Source of the DNA: Tsukamurella sp. 1534
GTDB lineage: Bacteria > Actinomycetota > Actinomycetes > Mycobacteriales > Mycobacteriaceae
Assembly: GCF_000312385.1 (NCBI RefSeq)
Contig: NZ_HE997628.1
Location: 254,997-318,996 of the forward strand
Length of the DNA stretch: 64,000 nt
Direction of reading: 5' to 3'
The notes under the pieces are model-generated. The model did no database searches, was not told the DNA's origin, and saw only the letters and a program-made list of their open reading frames with translations. A program made the position numbers and the translations under genes. This document shows, piece after piece, positions 45,047 through 54,385 of this stretch. The first letter of the stretch is position 1, and every line of letters starts with the position of its first letter.

Positions 45047-46029
45047 CGGTCGGCCCCGTCGCGCAGCGGCCGCCGCGCCAGCCAGGCGGCGACGATCGCC
45101 CCGGACACGTTGTGCCAGAGCGAGAAGACGGCCGAGGGGAGCGCCGCGAGCGGCGAGAAGTGCGTGGTCGCGAGAGTGGCCGCGAGGCCCGAGTTCTGCA
45201 TGCCCACCTCGAACGCCAGGGCGCGCCGCGCCTTGTCGTCGAGCCGGCCCAGCTTGCCGGCCAGGTAGCCCAGCCCGAGGCCGAAGCCGTTGTGCAGCAC
45301 CACGGCGAGGAACACGATGCCGCCCGCGGCGGCGATCTTGTCCGCGCTGCCCGCCACGACGATCGCCACGATCACGGCGATGACGAGCGCCGACGCCCAC
45401 GGCAGCACGGGCAGGGCCTTCGCCACGAGTCGCTTGGCGAACATCCGCGCCAGGACGCCGAGAACGACGGGCAACAGCACCGTCTTCACGATGTCCAGCA
45501 CCATCGTGCCCGCATCGATGGGCAGGTAGGAGCCGGCCAGCCACAGCACGAGCAGGGGCGTGACGATCGGCGCGATGAGGGTGGACACGCTGGCCACCGC
45601 GACGGACAGCGCCACATCGCCCTTCGCGAGGAAGGCCATCACGTTCGACGCCGTACCCGACGGCGCGCAACCGACCAGGATCACGCCCACCGCCAGCTCG
45701 GGCGGGAGCTGCAGCGCGTGGGCGATCACCCAGCCCGCGCCGGGCATGATCACGTAGTGCGCGACGATGCCCAGCACCACCGCCCACGGGCGCCGGGCGA
45801 CCGACGCGAAGTCCGGCGGGGTCAGCGTGAGCCCCATGCAGAACATCACCACGCCCAGCAGGTAGGGAACGTCCGGTGCGAGGGGCTTGAAGGTGCCGGG
45901 CAGGAGGTAGCCCGCGACGCCGGCGGCGAGCACGAGCAGCGGGAACACGGTGACCGCGGTGCGCGCCGTCCTCGCCTCCTCGGCGGGCTCGGGATCCGGG
46001 GCGACGGTGTCGGGGTGCGGCTCGGACAT
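45043..46029 (-). CDS. Bile acid:sodium symporter family (BASS) transporter
   Basis: 328 aa with about ten membrane helices. Family signatures: LVGCAPSGTASNVMAFLAKG and FEVGMQNSGLAATLA, the crossing-helix regions that bind sodium. An acidic N-terminal tail of ~25 residues is cytoplasmic. Likely a sodium-coupled organic-anion importer; bacterial substrates include pantoate and keto acids, not identified here. Confidence 0.87.
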   Translation of the reverse strand: MSEPHPDTVAPDPEPAEEARTARTAVTVFPLLVLAAGVAGYLLPGTFKPLAPDVPYLLGVVMFCMGLTLTPPDFASVARRPWAVVLGIVAHYVIMPGAGWVIAHALQLPPELAVGVILVGCAPSGTASNVMAFLAKGDVALSVAVASVSTLIAPIVTPLLVLWLAGSYLPIDAGTMVLDIVKTVLLPVVLGVLARMFAKRLVAKALPVLPWASALVIAVIVAIVVAGSADKIAAAGGIVFLAVVLHNGFGLGLGYLAGKLGRLDDKARRALAFEVGMQNSGLAATLATTHFSPLAALPSAVFSLWHNVSGAIVAAWLARRPLRDGADR

Positions 46030-46083
46030 CCTTCGATACTTGCACTACCGACCGGGCCCGGGTGGCCCACCCCTGGGTGTCGG

Positions 46084-46674
46084 TCAGGCGCGGCGGAACG
46101 CCAGGACCGGATACACGGGGTCGCGCCCCGGCCCCGTCTGGCCGGTGCCGACGAACGACGTCGCTCCCGCGAGCTCCAGCCCGGCGGCCGCGCACTCCCG
46201 GACCAGGAGGGCGGCCGCGTCCTGTGCGGTGCCCTCGCCCGGCACGCGTCCCAAGGAAAGCCGGCTCGCCGCCCGTTTATCCGCGGTGGTGACGAAGCAG
46301 CCGCCGGAACCGAGCGCGCGGGCGACCTCACCGAGGACCGGACGCGCGTCGTCGAGCAGGTGCAGGAGCCAGATGGCGGCGATCGCCTCCAGCGTGCCGT
46401 CCGCGAAGGGCAGCGCCGCCGCGTCCGCGCGGACGAGGGCGCCGGGCAGGCGGGGCGATGCCAGGGCGAGCATCCCCGCCGACATGTCGAGGCCGACGGT
46501 GCGGTGCCCCAGGTCCGCCAGTTCCCTTGCGACGATGCCGGTTCCGGTCGCGAGGTCGAGCACCGTCGACCTGGTGGGCAGGAGGCGGTCGATCGCGTGG
46601 GCCGCTTCGACGGCGCGCGCGACACCGCCACGGGTGGCGTCGTACTCGGACGCGATGTCGTCGTAGTCGGCCAT
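46084..46674 (-). CDS. SAM-dependent methyltransferase
   Basis: 196 aa class I methyltransferase: motif I VLDLATGTGIVARELAD, motif II-like VGLDMSAGMLALA, then VRADAAALPFADGTLEAIAAIWLLHLLDD. UbiE/Methyltransf_11 type; substrate unknown. Stands 54 bases upstream of the transporter gene, same strand, so possibly cotranscribed. Confidence 0.82.
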   Translation of the reverse strand: MADYDDIASEYDATRGGVARAVEAAHAIDRLLPTRSTVLDLATGTGIVARELADLGHRTVGLDMSAGMLALASPRLPGALVRADAAALPFADGTLEAIAAIWLLHLLDDARPVLGEVARALGSGGCFVTTADKRAASRLSLGRVPGEGTAQDAAALLVRECAAAGLELAGATSFVGTGQTGPGRDPVYPVLAFRRA

Positions 46675-46704
46675 CCCGTGACGGTACCGAACGGGCGCCC
46701 TCCG

Positions 46705-48738
46705 TCAGGCGGCAGCGGGCTCCGCGGGTGCGGTGCCCTCGGACTGTTCCGTGGGGGTCGAGTCCTCCGTGTCGGTGGCGGTCGTCGACGGTGCGGAGTC
46801 CTCGGCCGTGGCTGCCTCGGCCGGGGCCGACGGTTCCTCGGCGGCGGGCTCCGAGGTGACCGGATTCTCCTGCGACGGTGCGGGTTCCGGAGTGCTCTCC
46901 GGTTCCGGCATGGTGGGCGCAGGGGTGGTCGGTTCCGGGGTGATGGGCTCCGGGGTGACGGCCTCCGGGGCGGTGGTCGTCGACGGTGCCGGGATCGTCA
47001 CCACGGGGTCGGCGGCGGATTCGACGGTGTCGGGTTTCGTGGGCGCGTCGGCCGGGGCGGTCGCCGGGGCGCTCAGACGCTCGGCGAGCGCGGAGAAGGG
47101 CTCGCCGCCGCTCTCCAGGCTGTGTGCGCCGACCTTCTCCGTGACAGTGGTGGTCTTCGCCGTGGTCGCCGCGTCCGAGGAGGACGAGTCGGCGCCGGGC
47201 AGCTGCGCCGCGCCGTCGGCGAGGGTCTTCGACAGGTCCAGGATCGACGACGCCGACCCGTTGACGAACGGCCCGTATTGCTGCGTCGCGAAGTCGGAGA
47301 GCGGCTTGAGCGCGATCGCCGAGAACACCTGGTACACCGGACCGAACGCGGTCATCACGGGCTTGATGACGGTGTCGAGACCCAGGATCTGCGTCAGCGA
47401 GCCGACACCGAAGGGGGCGGTGACGCCGGTGACGATCTGGCTGAGCGGGTCCGTGGGGAGGAACCCGGGCGGAATCAGTCCCGCGCTCGTGTTGGGGCCG
47501 GTCTGGGTGCCGAGCTGGAGCAGGTCGTCCGAGAACAGTTTGATTCCGAACAGCGACGGCGAGGTGAGGCCCGCGCCCTCGACGCCGAAGTTGAATCCGC
47601 CGAGGCCGTACAGGAGGGGTAGCGGGACGCCCAGCGGGTTCTGCAGGAGCAGGAGGTTCTGTCCGTTGTTGACGTTGATCCCGTTGGTGCCGATGTAGTT
47701 CCCGGTCGTGACGTTGATGTTCGTGAACCCGATGGGAAGGATCGTGTTGACGTTCGTCATGGTCAGGCCGATGGGGGAGTAGACGCCGTTCTGCGTCGGC
47801 AGGAGGACGTTCGCGCCGAGGACGCCCGCCTTCGCGAGGCCGAGGGGCAGCTCCACGCCGGCGGCGCCGATCGGTACCGATAGGACCGTTTCGGAGCCGC
47901 CGAGCCAGCCGGGGATCTTCAGCGCGGCAGTCGGCGCTGCGGCCCACCACCCGGCCTTACCGCCGAGCGGGAACTCATAGGTGCCGTCTCCTTGCGGTAC
48001 CCATACAGTTCCCGACGGGAGCGAATCGTTCGGGAGGACCTGGATGGGGCCGATGTTCCCGAAAATCGGAACGTTGACCTCACCGATGGTGAGGCCGCTG
48101 GGGGTCTTCACAAACGTGTTCAGGAAGTTTGTCTGGCCTTTGAGGCCGAACAAGGGCCAAGCGTAGTTGCTGGCGTAGTCGCTCTGGGTTGCTTCCAGCC
48201 CGACGATAATCTGGCTCAGCGGAGGTAGCGAATCGATCGCTGACCCCACAAAAGGAAGGTTGGTTATAGCGCTGAGTGTGCTCGCTGCGCCTGTCAAGAG
48301 CTCCTTGCCGGGCATTGTCGTCGGCAGGATCGACGAGAGGTCAAGCTGAGATCCACCTGGAAGAATGACGTTCGGCACTACGCCGGGAACGCCTGTCGGC
48401 AGATTCAGGTTCGCGATGCTGTTCAGCACTGTCGGCAGGTTCGAGATCTTGGTGACGTCGACCTTCGTGAAGGTCGATCCGAAAGTCGGAAGGATGCCCC
48501 CGGTCTGGCTCGCGATCGGGTTCCACACGGATCCGGCGCTGCCATTGACGTTGTTCGAGGCGTTGAGGAAGTTGTCCAGCGCGTGCGAGTAGTCGCTGAT
48601 CGCTCGGCTGTAGTCCGGGGCCGCGGCCTGCGCGGGCGCTCCCATCATGCCGATGCCTGCGGTCGCGCCGATGGCGGTGGCCGCCACGGCGGCGCGTCTG
48701 GCCGCCGATCTCGATGCCTTGCGATGCTTCGCGCTCAT
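46705..48738 (-). CDS. Large secreted protein with Pro/Glu/Thr-rich C-terminus
   Basis: 677 aa. Basic signal peptide ending near GAPAQA (~residue 38). Residues ~40-530 are rich in Asn/Gly/Leu/Pro with recurring short motifs (LPTGVPGVVPNVILPGG, INVTTGNYIGTNGINVNNG) that suggest a beta-solenoid or adhesin-like fold. Residues ~540-677 form a disordered TPEP/PAPT tail. No sortase or lipobox. The N-terminal third (about 48000-48560) has noticeably lower GC than the tail. Not assigned to a family; probably surface or wall associated. Confidence 0.7.
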   Translation of the reverse strand: MSAKHRKASRSAARRAAVAATAIGATAGIGMMGAPAQAAAPDYSRAISDYSHALDNFLNASNNVNGSAGSVWNPIASQTGGILPTFGSTFTKVDVTKISNLPTVLNSIANLNLPTGVPGVVPNVILPGGSQLDLSSILPTTMPGKELLTGAASTLSAITNLPFVGSAIDSLPPLSQIIVGLEATQSDYASNYAWPLFGLKGQTNFLNTFVKTPSGLTIGEVNVPIFGNIGPIQVLPNDSLPSGTVWVPQGDGTYEFPLGGKAGWWAAAPTAALKIPGWLGGSETVLSVPIGAAGVELPLGLAKAGVLGANVLLPTQNGVYSPIGLTMTNVNTILPIGFTNINVTTGNYIGTNGINVNNGQNLLLLQNPLGVPLPLLYGLGGFNFGVEGAGLTSPSLFGIKLFSDDLLQLGTQTGPNTSAGLIPPGFLPTDPLSQIVTGVTAPFGVGSLTQILGLDTVIKPVMTAFGPVYQVFSAIALKPLSDFATQQYGPFVNGSASSILDLSKTLADGAAQLPGADSSSSDAATTAKTTTVTEKVGAHSLESGGEPFSALAERLSAPATAPADAPTKPDTVESAADPVVTIPAPSTTTAPEAVTPEPITPEPTTPAPTMPEPESTPEPAPSQENPVTSEPAAEEPSAPAEAATAEDSAPSTTATDTEDSTPTEQSEGTAPAEPAAA

Positions 48739-48942
48739 GGTCGTAGGTTCCTTTCGGGCAAATGCAGACCCGTCAACGACGAGCCCATCGCGACAGTAAG
48801 ACTTTTGAAACTTGAAAAATCGGAATTATGCAATACCGAACGTTTTTGCGCGTAGAAGGTTGCGCGAATGTGCTGACGGCGAGCTTTCCCGCAGCGGATC
48901 GGCCCGCGGGTAGGGTGATCGCCGTCGAGGAACGGAGTGGGA

Positions 48943-49764
48943 ATGAGTCTCTCGGAACTGTCGGAGTGGCCCGTCGACAACGCGGCCGGCGCCCTGCTGC
49001 GCACCGATGACGCGCGCACCGTCGACGCCTCCGGCGACCGTGACCGGGTGTACGAACTGGCCTCTGTGACAAAGCTTCTCGTGGCCTACGGGGTGCTCGT
49101 GGCGGTTGAGGAGGGGGCGATCGAGCTCGACCAGCCCGCCGGGCCGGAGGGCAGCACCGTCGAACACCTCCTCGCGCACGCGTCGGGCGTGGCGTTCGAC
49201 TCCGCGGCCGTGCAGGAGCCTCCGGCGATGGAGCGCATCTACAGTTCCTACGGCTACGAGCTCCTGGCCCGGCTGGTGGCGGAGGAGGCCGGGATCGCGT
49301 TCCCCGAGTATCTCCGCGAGGCGGTGTTCGCGCCGCTCGGGATGGCGCGTACGGAGCTCGCGGGGCCGGCCGGGCACGGAGCACGCTCGACAGTCGACGA
49401 CCTGTCGCGGTTCGCCCTCGAGGTCGCCACACCCACCCTGCTGCACCCAGCCACGGTCGACGGTGCGCTCGCGGTCCACTTCCCGGGCCTACCCGGGTTC
49501 GTTCCCGGCTACGGAAAGTTCCGCAACAACACGTGGGGGCTGGGCTTCGAGGTGAAGGGCGCAAAGCGCCCGCACTGGACGGGCACCCGGAACTCGCCGC
49601 GCACCGTCGGGCACTTCGGGCAGGCCGGTACGTACCTCTGGATCGACCCCGATCTGCGGCTCGCGGCGGTGGTCCTGACGGACCGCCCGTTCGGTGCGTG
49701 GGCCAAGCCGCTGTGGTCCGAGTTCAACGATCGGCTGATTTCTCAGGAACTTCAAGGCGAGTAA
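48943..49764 (+). CDS. Serine hydrolase of the beta-lactamase/esterase (class C-like) family
   Basis: 273 aa, no signal peptide. SxxK motif SVTKLL, tyrosine motif YSSYGYE, and the third-box equivalent GHFGQAG. The family includes D-aminopeptidases, esterases and penicillin-binding relatives; lack of a signal argues for a cytoplasmic esterase or peptidase over a beta-lactamase. ATG 48943 chosen; a GTG two codons upstream is possible. Confidence 0.82.
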   Translation: MSLSELSEWPVDNAAGALLRTDDARTVDASGDRDRVYELASVTKLLVAYGVLVAVEEGAIELDQPAGPEGSTVEHLLAHASGVAFDSAAVQEPPAMERIYSSYGYELLARLVAEEAGIAFPEYLREAVFAPLGMARTELAGPAGHGARSTVDDLSRFALEVATPTLLHPATVDGALAVHFPGLPGFVPGYGKFRNNTWGLGFEVKGAKRPHWTGTRNSPRTVGHFGQAGTYLWIDPDLRLAAVVLTDRPFGAWAKPLWSEFNDRLISQELQGE

Positions 49765-49900
49765 CTGGCGCAACACGCGCATCATGGTGCACAATGGCTT
49801 CATGACTACATCGATGTGATAAGGCCGCGGCTGGTGGCGCACACGATTCGACAGGTGGCTTGGGGAAGACGTCCTCGTCGAATCGAAGAAGGTGGCAACC

Positions 49901-50416
49901 ATGCAGCAGCTGAGTCAGTTTGCAGAGGTGACGACGGGAGTCGTGTGGATTCACGCCGCGCCTGCTGCACTGTGCCCGCACGTGGAGTGGGCACTGTCGA
50001 GGACCCTCGACGCCCGGGCCACGCTGAAGTGGTCCGCGCAGGAAGCGGTCCCCGGCATGCAGCGCGCTGTCGTCGACTGGGTGGGCCCGGTCGGCAGCGG
50101 CGCGCGGATGGCGAACACCCTCCGGGAGTGGAACTCCATCCGTTTCGAGGTCACCGAGGACCCCTCCGAGGGGGTCGACGGTGAGCGGTTCTGCTACGCC
50201 CCGGGCCTGGGCCTGTGGCGCGGCACGATGAGCGCGTCCGGCGACACCCTGCTCGGCGAGGCGCAGCTGCGTTCGCTCATGCTCGAGCAGAGCGGCGAGG
50301 GCCTGCAGGTCGCCATCGATTCCCTCCTGGGCACCGCCTGGGACGACGCACTGGAGCCGTTCCGCATGGGCGGCCAGGGCGCCGAGGTCACCTGGCTGTC
50401 GCAGGCAGTCGGCTAG
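49901..50416 (+). CDS. DUF3145 protein
   Basis: 171 aa from ATG 49901 (RBS GAAGAAGG; GTG 49892 is in frame). Sequence QFAEVTTGVVWIHAAPAALC, PHVEWALSRTLDARATLKW, DWVGPVGSGARMANTLREW and LLGTAWDDALEPFRMGGQGA matches the DUF3145 family, which is conserved across actinobacteria. Function unknown. Confidence 0.88.
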   Translation: MQQLSQFAEVTTGVVWIHAAPAALCPHVEWALSRTLDARATLKWSAQEAVPGMQRAVVDWVGPVGSGARMANTLREWNSIRFEVTEDPSEGVDGERFCYAPGLGLWRGTMSASGDTLLGEAQLRSLMLEQSGEGLQVAIDSLLGTAWDDALEPFRMGGQGAEVTWLSQAVG

Positions 50417-50570
50417 AGCCAGCCCGAAACCCGGCCCTGGCGGGTGAGCGCGGCGCGGCCACAGCGCAGGCGCCCCGCCGGGACCGGGATACGCGGCCCC
50501 CGTCGCCGGCGTCGTCCGGCCTTCTCCTCGACCGCCGGAACGTGTCGGACCGATCTGCCACCATCGGTCC

Positions 50571-50990
50571 ATGGCACTTTCAGCGTCCGAGAAGCAGGCA
50601 TTCCTGGCAGAACCGCATGTCGCGGCGTTCTCCGTGACCGAGCCCGATCGCGGGCCGCTCACGGTTCCCGTCTGGTACGGCTACGAACCGGGCGGCCGGC
50701 CGTGGATCACCATCGGCCCCGGTTCACGGAAGGCCGAGGCGCTCGAAGCCGCCGGCCGGTTCACCCTGATGGTGGACACCGTGGAGCCGCGGACCGCGTA
50801 CGTCTCGGTCGAGGGGCCCGTCGCCGAATCGCGCCCGGCCACGGACGCGGAGATCCGGGAGATGGCCGCCCGGTACCTCTCCGGTGCGGCCCTGGACGCG
50901 TACCTGGATTTCGCGCACAACACCCTCGGGGATCACCTCACCGTGGTGATGGAGCCCGAGCACTGGCTGGGCGCCGATCTCACGATGTGA
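50571..50990 (+). CDS. PPOX-class F420/FMN-dependent protein
   Basis: 139 aa split-barrel fold: FLAEPHVAAFSVTEPDRGPL, PVWYGYEPGG, TLMVDTVEPRTAYVSVEG. Resembles pyridoxamine-phosphate-oxidase-like F420-binding proteins common in mycobacteria. ATG start; substrate and exact cofactor unknown. Confidence 0.78.
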   Translation: MALSASEKQAFLAEPHVAAFSVTEPDRGPLTVPVWYGYEPGGRPWITIGPGSRKAEALEAAGRFTLMVDTVEPRTAYVSVEGPVAESRPATDAEIREMAARYLSGAALDAYLDFAHNTLGDHLTVVMEPEHWLGADLTM

Positions 50991-51005
50991 TGTGGCGCCG
51001 CCCCC

Positions 51006-51428
51006 TCAAAACCGCGTCCGGCCGCTGAAGAAGTGGCCGCCGGTGCACCGGATCGCCACGTCCCACACGATGCCCAGCGGAACCCCGGGCGTGGTGACCC
51101 GGTGCGTCTGGTTCGGGCCCAGGCGGAACGGCACCGCTCCGGTGTAGGTCGCGCCGCCGGCGGGTTTGAACCGGTAGGTGCAGTCGCCCGCGTCGCGGGG
51201 GCCGGGATTGGTGACGAGTGCGGAGTTGGTGCCGAGCGACTGTTCCCATACGACGGTCAGCCGCAGCAGCCGTACAGCCGCCGGGCCGGAACGGAGGTCG
51301 TCGGGATCGAGCGGCGCGGGGCCGGCCGGCGGTAACGCCGATGAGACGCCCGCGCCGGCGAGACAGGCGACGGCGAGGGTGGGCGCGATCAACGCCGCGG
51401 CGCAGGTGCGAGAAGTGCGCAGAGTCAT
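51006..51428 (-). CDS. Small secreted protein
   Basis: 140 aa from ATG 51428 (AGGACG upstream). Signal peptide (CAAALIAPTLAVACLAGAGVSSA), mature part with two cysteines (DCTYRF, RCTGGHFF) likely forming a disulfide, and a beta-rich pattern. The cysteine in LAVACLAG is inside the hydrophobic core and is probably not a lipobox. Not recognised. Confidence 0.65.
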   Translation of the reverse strand: MTLRTSRTCAAALIAPTLAVACLAGAGVSSALPPAGPAPLDPDDLRSGPAAVRLLRLTVVWEQSLGTNSALVTNPGPRDAGDCTYRFKPAGGATYTGAVPFRLGPNQTHRVTTPGVPLGIVWDVAIRCTGGHFFSGRTRF

Positions 51429-51607
51429 GAGGTCGTCCTTTCGACGAGGAGGTGGACGACATCGAGTGTTCTGCCGGTGCTCGCCCGGCACGCGAGTGGT
51501 CGACTACTCGAAAATCCTGTGACCACGGGCGATCTCATAGGTAGTCAGAGAATCTGACTGAGGTTCCTCGGATCTCGGCTGCGTGCGGCCACGCCGGAGA
51601 ATGCGAA

Positions 51608-51637
51608 ACCGGCCGCCGGGATGTCCCGACGGCCGGT
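51608..51637 (-). terminator. Terminator hairpin after kasA
   Basis: ACCGGCCG pairs with CGGCCGGT, and inside CGGGA with TCCCG across a 2-base loop, with one mismatch: about 13 bp of stem. It begins 16 bases past the kasA stop on the minus strand. It marks the end of the fabD-acpM-kasA transcript. Confidence 0.65.
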
Positions 51638-51652
51638 CTCTGTCAATCTTGC

Positions 51653-52960
51653 TCAGTACTTGCCGAACGCCAGCGCCACGTTGTGGCCGCCGAACCCGAA
51701 GGAGTTGTTCAGCGCGTAGTTGATCTCGCCCTTGCGGGCCTCGCCGTGCACCACGTCGAGCTCGATCTCCGGATCCTGGTTCTCCAGGTTCAGGGTGGGC
51801 GGGATGATCCCGTCCCGGATCGAGAGCACCGTGAGCGCGGCCTCGAGGGCGCCGACGGCACCGATCGAGTGGCCGAGCGCGCCCTTGGGGGCGTAGATCG
51901 CGGCATCCGTGCCGACGACCGCATTGATGGCCTTGGCCTCCGCGGTGTCGCCGATCGGGGTCGCCGTGGCATGCGCGTTGATGTGGTCGATGTCCGAGCG
52001 GGACAGGCCCGCCGTTTCCATCGCCCGCTTCATCGCGCGCGCCGCGCCGCCGCCCTCCACGTCCGGCGACACCATGTGGTAGCCGTCGGACGTGATGCCG
52101 GCGCCGAGGAGCCGGGCGAGCGGCTTCGCGCCGCGCGCCAGTGCGTGCTCCTCGGTCTCGATCACCATCAGCGCCTGCGCCTCGCCGAACACGAAGCCGT
52201 CGCGGTCCTTATCGAACGGGCGCGACGCGGCCTGCGGATCGTCGTTGCGGGTCGACAGCGCGCGCATCATCGCGAACGACGCGATGGGCGGCGAGTCGAT
52301 CCGACCCTCCACGCCACCACAGACCGCGATATCGGCGTCGCCGAGGACGATCTGCCGCCACGCGTGTGCGATGGCCTCGTTGCCGGTGGAGCACGCCGAG
52401 ACCGGCGCGATCGCGCCGGCCCGGGCACCGATCTCCAGCGCCGAGACGGCGCACGCACCGTTCGGCATGGACATCTGCACCGCGAACGGCGAGACCTTGC
52501 GCACGCCGGAATCGCGGAGCGCGTCCACGGCCTGCACCATCGTCTCGCCGCCACCGAGGCCGGTGCCGACGACCGCCGCGAGGCGGGCCGGATCGACGTC
52601 GGGGCGACCGGCGTTGTCCCACAGCCGCTTGGTCATCACGTGGGCGACCTGCTCGACGTAGGACATGCGCCGCTTCGACACATGCTGCTTGCTGATGTCG
52701 CCGGCGTGGGCGCGGTCGGGGCGCTCCGGCACGTCGTCCGACGGGTCCGACAGCAGCTGGCCGCCGAACCGCACGGGCAGATCGGGGATCTGCACGCCGA
52801 TGAAATCTCCCTCGAGCGGGCGAATGCCGCTCTTACCGTCGAGCAGTCCCTGCCATGTGGAGTCGGTGTCGACTCCGATCGACGTGGTCAGCTCGATGGC
52901 TGTGACGACGACGCTGGGGAACTGTCCGCCGAGCGTCGAGAAATTCCTCAGCGAAGCCAC
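51653..52960 (-). CDS. kasA: Beta-ketoacyl-ACP synthase (KasA type)
   Basis: FAS-II condensing enzyme extending meromycolate-type acyl chains on AcpM; 435 aa. Cys-His-His catalytic set: [39 protein letters not shown] start, three bases after acpM. Unlike M. tuberculosis there is no kasB or accD6 downstream; a terminator and unrelated opposite-strand genes follow, so chain extension may rely on one Kas at this locus. Confidence 0.92.
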   Translation of the reverse strand: MASLRNFSTLGGQFPSVVVTAIELTTSIGVDTDSTWQGLLDGKSGIRPLEGDFIGVQIPDLPVRFGGQLLSDPSDDVPERPDRAHAGDISKQHVSKRRMSYVEQVAHVMTKRLWDNAGRPDVDPARLAAVVGTGLGGGETMVQAVDALRDSGVRKVSPFAVQMSMPNGACAVSALEIGARAGAIAPVSACSTGNEAIAHAWRQIVLGDADIAVCGGVEGRIDSPPIASFAMMRALSTRNDDPQAASRPFDKDRDGFVFGEAQALMVIETEEHALARGAKPLARLLGAGITSDGYHMVSPDVEGGGAARAMKRAMETAGLSRSDIDHINAHATATPIGDTAEAKAINAVVGTDAAIYAPKGALGHSIGAVGALEAALTVLSIRDGIIPPTLNLENQDPEIELDVVHGEARKGEINYALNNSFGFGGHNVALAFGKY

Positions 52961-52963
52961 GTG

Positions 52964-53269
52964 CTACTGGTTCTTCTCGGCCTCGTACTTGCTCTTCAGC
53001 TCCGCGGCGAGCTCGGTGTTCTCGGCCTCGAGCTTCTGGATGTACGCGACGGCGTCGCCGACGGTCTTCAGGCCGGCGAGGTCCTCGTCCGGCACCTTGA
53101 CGCCGTACTTGTCCTCGAGCTGCACAGCGATCTCAACCATCGACAGCGAGTCGATGTCCAGGTCGTCGATGAACGCCTTGTCGAGGGTCACCTCGGAAGG
53201 CTCGATACCGGTGACCTCCTCGATGATCTCGGCGATGGCGGCGACGATTTCGTCCTGGCTGGTGGCCAC
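52964..53269 (-). CDS. acpM: Meromycolate-extension acyl carrier protein AcpM
   Basis: 101 aa from GTG 53269. The phosphopantetheine serine is in DIDSLSMVEI. A charged C-terminal extension (KLEAENTELAAELKSKYEAEKNQ) beyond the four-helix core is typical of mycobacterial AcpM, not of E. coli AcpP. Lies between fabD and kasA. Confidence 0.94.
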   Translation of the reverse strand: MATSQDEIVAAIAEIIEEVTGIEPSEVTLDKAFIDDLDIDSLSMVEIAVQLEDKYGVKVPDEDLAGLKTVGDAVAYIQKLEAENTELAAELKSKYEAEKNQ

Positions 53270-53345
53270 AGTGGGTCCCTTTCTTTGTTGTTCGACGGTG
53301 CCGGACGGCCCCGTCGTCAAGGTCGGTGTCAGTCGGAGGGTGCGA

Positions 53346-54248
53346 TCAGCGCGCGGAGGCGAGCAGCTCGGCCAGATCGGCCGGGGCCTTGATCGCGGCC
53401 TGCGGAACGCCCTTGAGCTCGCGCTTGGCGATGCCCACCAGGGTGCCCGCGGGCGGCAGCTCCACGACCATCGAGACGTCGGCCGCGCGCATCGTGGCGG
53501 TGCACAGGTCCCAACGGACCGGGCGGGTGACCTGCGCGACGATCTGCGACAGGGCGGCCTCGCCGGAGGTGACGGCCTTACCGTCGCGGTTCGACAGCAG
53601 CGTGAGCTGCGGATCCCGAGGGGTGATGTCCTTCGCGGCGGCCGCGACGGCCTCCTGCGCGGGGGCCATGAACTCGGTGTGGAAGGCGCCGGCCACGGCG
53701 AGGGGGCGCAGGCGCGCCTTCTCCGGGGCGTTGTCGGCGAGCTTCTGCAGGTTCTCGACGGCGCCGGCGGCGACGATCTGGCCGGTGGCGTTCATGTTCG
53801 CCGGAACCAGGTCGTAGTCGGCGAGCCGCTCCAGGACCTCGGCCTCGTCGCCGCCGAGCACGGCGGTCATCGAGGTGGGGACCAGGGCGCAGGCAGCGGC
53901 CATGGCGCGGCCGCGGATCGCGGCGAGCCGCACGGCCTCGTCGGCGGTGATGACGCCCGCCACCGCGGCGGCGGCGAGCTCTCCCACGGAGTGCCCGGCG
54001 ACGACGGTGTCGGCCGGCTGTGCGCCCATCTGCTCGAACGCGAGCAGTGCGGCGGCGACCACGAGGGGCTGGGTCACGGCGGTGTCGGTGATCTCGTCGG
54101 CCTCGGCGATGGTGCCGAGGCGGACCAGGTCGAGATCGGCGATCTCGGACCAAGCGCGCAGGCGGTCCACGGCAGCCGGCTGGTCGAGCCATGCCGTCAG
54201 CATGCCGGGCTTCTGGGAACCCTGTCCGGGGGCGAGCAGTGCAATCAC
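53346..54248 (-). CDS. fabD: Malonyl CoA-ACP transacylase
   Basis: Transfers malonyl from CoA to AcpM; 300 aa from GTG 54248. Nucleophile in GHSVGELAAAAVAG, catalytic His in AGAFHTEFM, N-terminal LLAPGQGSQKPGML. First gene of the fabD-acpM-kasA operon, with the palindromic operator 67 bases upstream. The frame is open further upstream but without homology. Confidence 0.94.
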   Translation of the reverse strand: MIALLAPGQGSQKPGMLTAWLDQPAAVDRLRAWSEIADLDLVRLGTIAEADEITDTAVTQPLVVAAALLAFEQMGAQPADTVVAGHSVGELAAAAVAGVITADEAVRLAAIRGRAMAAACALVPTSMTAVLGGDEAEVLERLADYDLVPANMNATGQIVAAGAVENLQKLADNAPEKARLRPLAVAGAFHTEFMAPAQEAVAAAAKDITPRDPQLTLLSNRDGKAVTSGEAALSQIVAQVTRPVRWDLCTATMRAADVSMVVELPPAGTLVGIAKRELKGVPQAAIKAPADLAELLASAR

Positions 54249-54314
54249 GTGTTCTAGGAAACACCCCCGGAACCTGAAAAGAAGGTGTCGCAGCCTGAGA
54301 ACCTTGTTCATCTA

Positions 54315-54335
54315 ATTTGTGGGGTCTCCACAAAT
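54315..54335 (-). promoter_or_regulatory. Candidate MabR operator upstream of fabD
   Basis: ATTTGTGG-N5-CCACAAAT, a perfect 8-bp inverted repeat; within it TTTGT-N9-ACAAA matches the spacing I recall for the M. tuberculosis MabR site (TTTTGT-N9-ACAAAA). Located between mabR and fabD in AT-rich DNA. A lone half site ATTTGTGA is at 54373. Confidence 0.65.
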
Positions 54336-54385
54336 GTGCTGCTCAGCGAGGCCTGTCTGTTACCAGAGTGTTATTTGTGACTGGG

